10,099 bases of DNA from the NCBI GenBank assembly GCA_005223375.1, contig RXOD01006517.1:1-10099 (forward strand), in the 5' to 3' direction. The notes below the pieces were generated by a model. The model was not told the origin of the DNA. It made no database searches and saw only the letters and a program-made list of their open reading frames with translations. Positions 1 through 7,100 of this stretch are shown piece after piece. Source of the DNA: Amoebophrya sp. AT5.2 (Eukaryota; Sar; Dinophyceae; Syndiniales; Amoebophryaceae). How positions within the stretch are numbered: the first letter of the stretch is position 1; every line of letters starts with the position of its first letter. Made by a program: the position numbers and the translations under genes.

Positions 1-1188
1 GTGCTGGACTACGTGAACTTCGGGTCGGCACTGTCCGTGCGGAGCTTCGGGCGCTTCGGGTCCGCAGTGTCTATGTACGGCTGCACCCGCTCCGGCTCCA
101 CCCTGTCCGCTCTGGACTTCTTCTCCCTCGGATCATCCCTCTCCGTCCGCGGCTTCTCCCGATTCGGCTCGGCTTTGTCGGTGTTCGGGATCTCCCGCCT
201 CGGGTCCAGCTGCTCCGTGCTGGATAGTATTAACCTGGGATCGGCGATTTCGGTGCGCAGCCTCGCGCGGTTGGGGAGCACCTGTTCCGTGTTCGGCGTC
301 GCGAGCATCGGGTCGGCGCTTTCGGTGCTCGACTTCGCCTCCATGGGATCCTCCTTCTCGGTAAGGAGCTTCTTTCGCATGGGCAGCTCCTTATCCATGT
401 ACGGCTTCGCGAGTCTCGGCTCGGCTTTATCGCTGGTCGACTGCTCGCATTTAGGATCTTCCCTTTCCGTACGGAGCTTCGTGCGGCTCGGGTCCGCGCT
501 CTCCGTATACGGCTTCAGCAAACTGGGTTCCAGCCTTTCCGTGCTCGACTTCGTCAACTTTGCGAGCAGTTTTTCTGTCCGCAGTTTTCAGCGACTCGGC
601 TCCTCCGTTTCCATCTACGGCATCACGAGCTTCGGGTCCTCGCTGTCGGTTTTGGATACGATCAGCATTGGGTCGAGCTTTTCCTGCCGGACGTTCGCGC
701 GCTTCGGCAGTTCCCTCTCCATGTACGGTATGGTTAGACTCGGCTCGGCAAGCTCCGTGCTGAACTACGTGACGATCGCATCCGCCGTGTCGATACGCTC
801 CTTCGCACGGTTCGGGTCCAACGTCAGCATGTACTCCAGAGTAAGAGCCGGATCTTGCCTCTCCATCCTCGACGCGATCCAGATGGCGTCGACGATGTCA
901 ATCCGCGCCATGTTCCGGCTGGGGAGTTCTTGGTCTTCGTTCGGGCAAGTAAGAATCGGGTCGTGCATGAGCGTGAACGACTACGCCTGCAGTGGGTCTG
1001 CGATCTCGCTGCGCGCATTCGCCCGGTTCGGGTCGACGCTGTCGATCTTCAGCCATTTAAGGTTCGGCGGGCAGATGTCGGTTCTGGACGCGGCCTGGCA
1101 CTCTTCTGGCGTGTCGTTGAGGGCGTTCGCGCGCATGGGTAGTTCCATCTCTGTTTACCGGAAGGTGCAGCTGGGCCACGAGGTCTCG
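1..1188 (+). repeat. Uninterrupted block of eleven ABC triads
   Basis: Units 1-33 are eleven consecutive 36-residue triads with no missing C unit and no length change. Many C units here are of a [V/M][F/Y]G type (VFG, MYG, VYG, IYG), whereas later C units more often read VFS or IYS. The first deviant loops (GGQMS and GHEVS) appear only in the last two triads, at about 1066-1080 and 1174-1188. The first AB dyad follows at 1189-1260. The window therefore opens in the most regular part of the array. Confidence 0.88.
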
Positions 1189-4100
1189 ATTCTCGGCACG
1201 TGCCACATCGGCAGCTCCATGAGCCTCCGCGCCAACGCGCGGGTCGGGGGGAAGGTGTCCATCTTCAGCTTCGTGCAGATGGGCTCGGCCTTGTCCCTCC
1301 GCAGCGTGGGTAGAGCCGGGAGTTCGGCTTCGGTGTTTGGAAAGATCCTGCTCGGGTCGCAGCTATCGATTTTGGATGCGGTGCTGTTCGGCAGCTCGTT
1401 GTCCATAAGATACTACGCCCGCATCGGCAGCTCCATGTCCGTGATGGCGACGTCGCGGTTCGCGAGCAGCATGTCGATCCTGGGGCAGGTGGGCATCGGC
1501 AGCTCCTTGTCTTTAAGGCAGTACGCGCGGCTGGGGTCGGCTTTTTCGGTGTACAGCAAGGTGATCCAGGGCAGCTCCCTCTCCGTGCTGGACTCCATGG
1601 CTCTGGGCTCTGCTGTTTCCTGCCGCAACTACGCGCGGTTTGGGAGTGCTGTGAGCATCTTTGGACGCGTAGCGGTCGGGAGCAGTTTCTCGATTTTGGA
1701 CCTGTCCAACTTCGGCAGCGGGCTATCGTTAAGGAACTACGCGCGGCTGGGGTCGGCGCTGTCGATCTACAGCCGCTCGTTTTTGGGCAGCTGCATGAGC
1801 TTGCTGAATTTCGCGGCGTTCGGCTCGACCATGTCCGTGCGCTCGTTTTTGCGGTTCGGCAGCTGTTTGTCGTGCTTCAACACGGTGCGGTGCGGAAGCA
1901 ACCTCTCGCTGCTCGACTGCACCAGCTTCGGCTCGTCGCTGTCCATCCGCGCCTTCACGCGCGCCTCCGGCTCCATGTCCGTCTTCGACTACGTCTTCAT
2001 CGGCTCGGCCACGAGTCTCCGCTCCACCGCGCGACTGGGCAGCCAGCTCTCTGTCTACAACGCGTTCCGGAGCGGGAGCTCGATGTCGCTGCTCAACTTC
2101 GCCACGCTGGGTTCTTCCCTGTCCTGCCGCAACACAGGCAGACTCACCGGGGGGTGTAGTGTTTTTAACTTCTTCCACTGCGGCTCGAGTCTCTCCGTCC
2201 GCGCCGCGACGCGGTTTGGAAGCGTGATTTCTGTGTTCAACCGCGTGAAGATCGGTAGTGACGGCTTCGCTTCCGTCATGAACGTGGCGAACGTTGGCTC
2301 TGCGCTGTCGCTAAGAGGCTTCATCCGCATGGGCAGTTCGTTCTCCGTCTACAGCCGCGTGACGCTCGGCTCGACGCTGTCCGCGTTGTCCTTCGTGGCG
2401 CCGGGTAGCTCGTTCTCGTTGAGGGCGATGGCGCGGCTCGGGTCGGCGTTCAGCATCTTCTCGCAGGCACGGTTTGGCTGTCAGTTCTCCGTGCTGGACG
2501 CGATCACACACGGGTCCAGCTGTTCGATGCGCAGCTTCCAGCGGTTCGGGTCCAACCTCTCCGTGTTCAGCAAGGTGGTGATGGCTTCATGCCTCTCGGT
2601 TTTGAACTTCATCCACTTCGGGTCGTCCGTTTCGATACGGAGCTTCACGCGGTACGGGTCCTCGATTTCGGTCTTGGACTGCTCCGCGATCGGGTCCTCG
2701 ATCTCGCTGCGCAACTTCGTGCGGATCGGCAGCTCGCTGTCCATCTTCAGTGTTACGAGATTCGCGTCGACGCTGTCGGTGTGCCAGGCCTGCTTCCTGG
2801 GGTCGAGCATGTCGCTCCGCAATTACCAGCGGATCGGCTCTGCTTTATCCGTCTTCAGCCAGGTCAGGCTCGGCTCGACCGTCTCGCTCATGGATGCGGA
2901 GTCGGTGGGCAGTTCGCTGTCGCTGCGCGCCTACGTGCGGCTGGGCAGCAGCTTCTCCATCGTCAGCCGCACGAAGCTCGGCCGCACCGCCTCCACGCTC
3001 GACTTCATGACGTTAGGCAGTACGTTATCTGTGCGGAACTACGTGCGGCTCGGCTCCACCGCTTCTGTGATGTCGTGGGTGCGCATGGGATCCACCATTT
3101 CGCAACTCGACTTCATCTCCATCGGCAGTGCCATCTCTGTGCGGCAGTTCGCGCGACTCGGGTCCGCGTGCAGCATCTTCAGCAAGGTGCGGCTCGGAAG
3201 TGCATTGTCGGTTATGGAGCACATCGTGATCGGGTCTGCTCTGTCCATGCGGACCATGGTCCGCTTCGGCTCTTCCCTTTCCGTGCTCACGAACATGAAC
3301 TGCGGCGGGACTTTATCGGTTCTCGAGGCCCACGAACTCGGCAGTACGATCTCGCTCCGCGGCTTCGTGCGCACCGGCGCGGATTTGTCGGTGATCAGCT
3401 ACACGCACCTCGGCAGCTCTCTGTCTTTGAGAAGCTACTTGCGGCTCGGATCCGGCGCGTCCGTCATGTCGCAGACGCGGTTCGGCTCCTGCATCTCGAT
3501 TACGGACCTCGCGTTTTTAGGTTCTTCCCTGTCCGTCCGCTCGTATTTCCGGATCGGGTCGACCATTTCCGTGTTCGGCGGCGTCAAGTACGGCAGTTCT
3601 CTCTCCATGCTGGACGCCTGCCTCACCGGGTCCGCGCTCTCGCTGAGGAGTGCGTTAAGGTTGGGAAGCACCTGCTCCGTGCTGGAGCGCGCGCGGCTGG
3701 GCGACACCTTCTCGGTGCTGCACTTTGTGAACCTGGCGAGTTCTCTTTCGGTGAGGAACATGATGCGGTTCGGCGCGACCGCTTCTGTGATCGACTACAT
3801 GCAACTGGGGTCTTCGCTGTCTTTAAGATCCGCTGTCCGGTTCGGCAGCAGCACATCCGTCTACTGCAGGTTAAACCTGGGCAGTAATCTGTCTTTATTG
3901 GACCAGGCGGCGTTCGGCTCGGCGCTGAGTGTGCGGACCCACGCGCGGTTCGGGTCGCAGATGTCGATCTGCGACTTCACGCTTCTCGGAAGTTCGCTAT
4001 CTTTGAGGCAGTTCCTGCGGTTCGGCAGTTCGCTCTCCGTGTTCAGCCAGATGCGGTGCGGGTCGGCGACCTCCGTTCTGAACTTCTGCATGTGCTCCTC

Positions 4101-7100
4101 GTCTTTGTCCGTGCGGCAATCGGTGCGGTTCGGCCACGAAGTCTCCGTGCTGCAGTTCGCGGCGCTCGGGAGTAGTTTGTCGTTGCGCTCGTACTGCAGA
4201 CTGGCATCGTCGTTATCCGTGTTCAACCAAGCGCGGTTAGGTTCCAGCCTCTCCGTGTTGGACGCGACGAACGTCGGCTCTTCCGTGTCTTTGCGGGGGA
4301 TGATCCGGCTGGGATCGGCGATGAGCGTGTTCGGGGGCGCGAAGATCGGCGCCTGCGCCTCCATCATCGACTACTTCCATTTAGCTTCCGCTATTTCGCT
4401 GAGGAATTTCTTCCGGTGCGGCTCGAACCTCTCCGTCGTGGACTTCGTCGCCTTGGGTTCTTCGCTGTCGCTCCGCTCGCACGGGCGCTTCGGCAACCAG
4501 ATGTCGTTCCTGGACTTCGTGGCGCTCGGGAGTTCTCTTTCGGTGCGCTCGTTTGTGAGATTTGGATCCAACGTGTCCGTGTTTTCCAAGCTCACGCTCG
4601 GCAGCAACGCTTCTGTACTCAACACGATGCAAATGGGCTCCTCCATGTCGATAAGGGCGTTCCAGCGGTTTGGGTCGAACCTCTCCGTGTTCAGCCAGAC
4701 GACGCTCGGCAGCACCTTCTCGATGCTGGACTTCTTCGAGCTGGGCTCCACGATTTCCGTCCGAAACATTTCCCGGTTCGGCTCGGGCTACTCGCTCTAC
4801 GGCCAGGCGAAGTTCGGCAGCTCCATGAGTCTCCTCGATTTCACCACCTACGGCAGCAGCGTGTCGGTCAGGGCGATGATGCGGATTGGGTCTGCGTTGT
4901 CGATCTACAACCGCATGGTCACGGGAAGCGGTCTCTCCGTACTGAACTGGGTGAACCTCGGCTCCAGTCTTTCCGTGAGACACCGCGGGCAGTGCGGGAA
5001 AACTTGTTCCGTCATGGACTTCATGGCGATGGGATCGACGTTATCCCTCCGCTCCACCGCGCGGCTCGGGTCGAACATGAGTATATACGGCGGAAGGGTT
5101 CTTCTCGGCTCCTCCGTTTCCGTGCTCAAGTTCATGACCTTCGGCTCGTCCGTCTCTCTCCGCGCCTGCATGCGGTTCGGCGACCACGCGTCGATTCTCG
5201 ATTTCGCGCAGTTCGGCAGCTCCATCAGTACAAGGTCGTTCATCCGCTTCGGGAGTACGCTCTCAGCCTTCAACTGCGTGCGACTCGGCTCGACCGTGTC
5301 CTCCTACCAGGTGGCCTGCCTCGGGTCCGCCATGTCCATCCGCTCCTACCAGCGGTTCGGCAGCACGGTTTCGGTCTTTTCCCAAATACGGGTCGGGTCC
5401 GTGCTCTCCGTGTTGGACCAACTGCACATGGGTTCAGTTTTGTCCGTGCGGTCGCACATCCGCGCGGGAAGCAGCTTCTCGATCTTCTCGAGAACCGTGT
5501 TTGGCAGCAGCTGTTCCATCCTGGAGCACTGCAGCTTCGGCAGCAGTATTTCCCTCCGCTCGGTCGGGAGGTTCGGATCCACCATGTCCGTCCTCTGTCA
5601 GGCGCGGTTCGGCGGCGCGCTCTCTGTGCTCGACGCGGTGACTCTCGGGTCGACGCTTTCCGTCCGCGGACGGACCAAGCTTGGATCCACGCTTTCCATC
5701 TTCGGGCAGATCCGCCTCGGGTCCGAGCTTTCCGTGGTCGGCGCGTTCATCCTCGGTAGTTCTCTTTCCGTCAGGAGCTTCGTGAAGTTCGGCAGCAGCG
5801 CGTCGATTTTCGGCCGGATGTTCATGGGATCCGTTCTGTCGATTTGCGACGCGGCGGCGTTCGGGAGCTCATTATCGGTGAGGCAGTTCCACAGATCCGG
5901 CTCAACCGTCTCCGTGTTCCACAAAGTCACGCTGGGCAGCACGCTCTCGGCGCTGAACTACATGAGCCTCGGTAGTTCGTTATCGGTGAGAAGCTTTACC
6001 AAGTTCGGCTCCAACCTGTCCGTGTTCGACTTCGTCGCGCTGGGGTCCACCACCTCGATCCGGAGCTTTATGATGTGCGGCAGCAACCTCTCCGTGTTCA
6101 GCCGGTTCCGGGTCGGATCCTCCCTCTCCGCGCTCGACAGCGTTTATTTGGGATCTATGCTGTCGATGCGCGGCTTCGTGCGCGCGGGATCTCGTATGAG
6201 CTTGTTCGGGGTGACGAGGTGCGGGTCGACGGTCTCCACCTTCAACTCCATCAACCTGGGCTCGATGCTGTCGATCCGCGCACAGGTTCGGATGGGCTCG
6301 GCCTGGTCGATCTACTCGGCGTGCAGATTCGGCTCCACGACTTCGGTCCTCGATTTCAGCAACTGCGCGTCCACGGTGTCGCTGCGCACCATCCTGAAGG
6401 TCGGGAGTGCGTGTAGTATCTTCAGCTACGGGCGGTTCGGCAGCTCCCTCTCCATCCTGCAGCACGTGACGTTCGGCTCGTCCCTCTCCATCCGCGCGGT
6501 GCAGCGACTGGGCAGCTCCTTCTCCACGTACGGCGAAATGCGGTTCGGCAGTTGCATTTCTGTCCTCGACGCAACGAGGCTCGGGTCGACGTTGTCGGTG
6601 CGGGCGTTCGTGCGGCTGGGAAGCAACTGCTCGATCTTCAGCCGGGTGACGCTGGCGAGCTCGATGAGTATTCTGAAGTTCGTAGAGGCGGGAAGTTCCA
6701 TCTCGGTGCGGTCCTTCATCCGTGCCGGCAGCATGTTCTCGGTGTTTGACTTCAGTTCGCTCGGCTCGACGTTGTCCATCCGCGCGGTGGCAAGGGCCGG
6801 ATCTTCCGCGTCGCTGTTGGGTAAGGTGCAGTGCGGACTGAAACTCTCGACGCTGGACAGCACGACGCTCGGGTCGTCGTTCTCGATCCGCACCTACGCG
6901 CGGTTCGCGTCGAAGGTCTCGATCTTGAACTTCGCTACCCTCGGCTCGTCGCTGTCCCTCCGCTCCATGAGCCGCATCGGCAGCTCCTGCTCCATCTATG
7001 CAGAAACGCGAATGGGCAGCTCCCTCTCCACGCTCGACTTCCTCATGCTCGGCTCGGCTGTTTCGCTAAGGAACTTCGGCCGGTGCGGAAGTGCGTTGAG

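Noticed and set aside
1..3. GTG at base 1 as a possible start codon.
   Set aside because: It is the Val that opens an A unit in mid-array, and Val GTG occurs at the same position in many units. The gene clearly begins upstream of the window.
9..557. Long antisense open frames, here and for example at 3435-3761, 3861-4367, 4371-4769, 6426-6893 and 8298-8981, with their own 12-residue rhythm (TERxDPxxxK-like).
   Set aside because: They are reverse-complement shadows of the sense repeat: the rhythm is the complement of the GSSLSV and VRSF codons. They stop repeatedly, while the sense frame never does.
2233..2274. Frameshift or intron at the point where the 36 bp register changes (also at 5083-5121 and 9838-9951).
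   Set aside because: The changes are +6 or +3 bases, the frame stays open and repeats continue at once. There is no GT/AG-bounded non-repeat sequence.
2589..3887. Long plus-strand open frames in frame 3 (2589-3887, 4416-5759, 6831-7712), rich in His, Arg and Leu.
   Set aside because: They overlap the uninterrupted frame 1 completely, contain no recognisable domain, and result from GC-rich codons and the 36 bp period.
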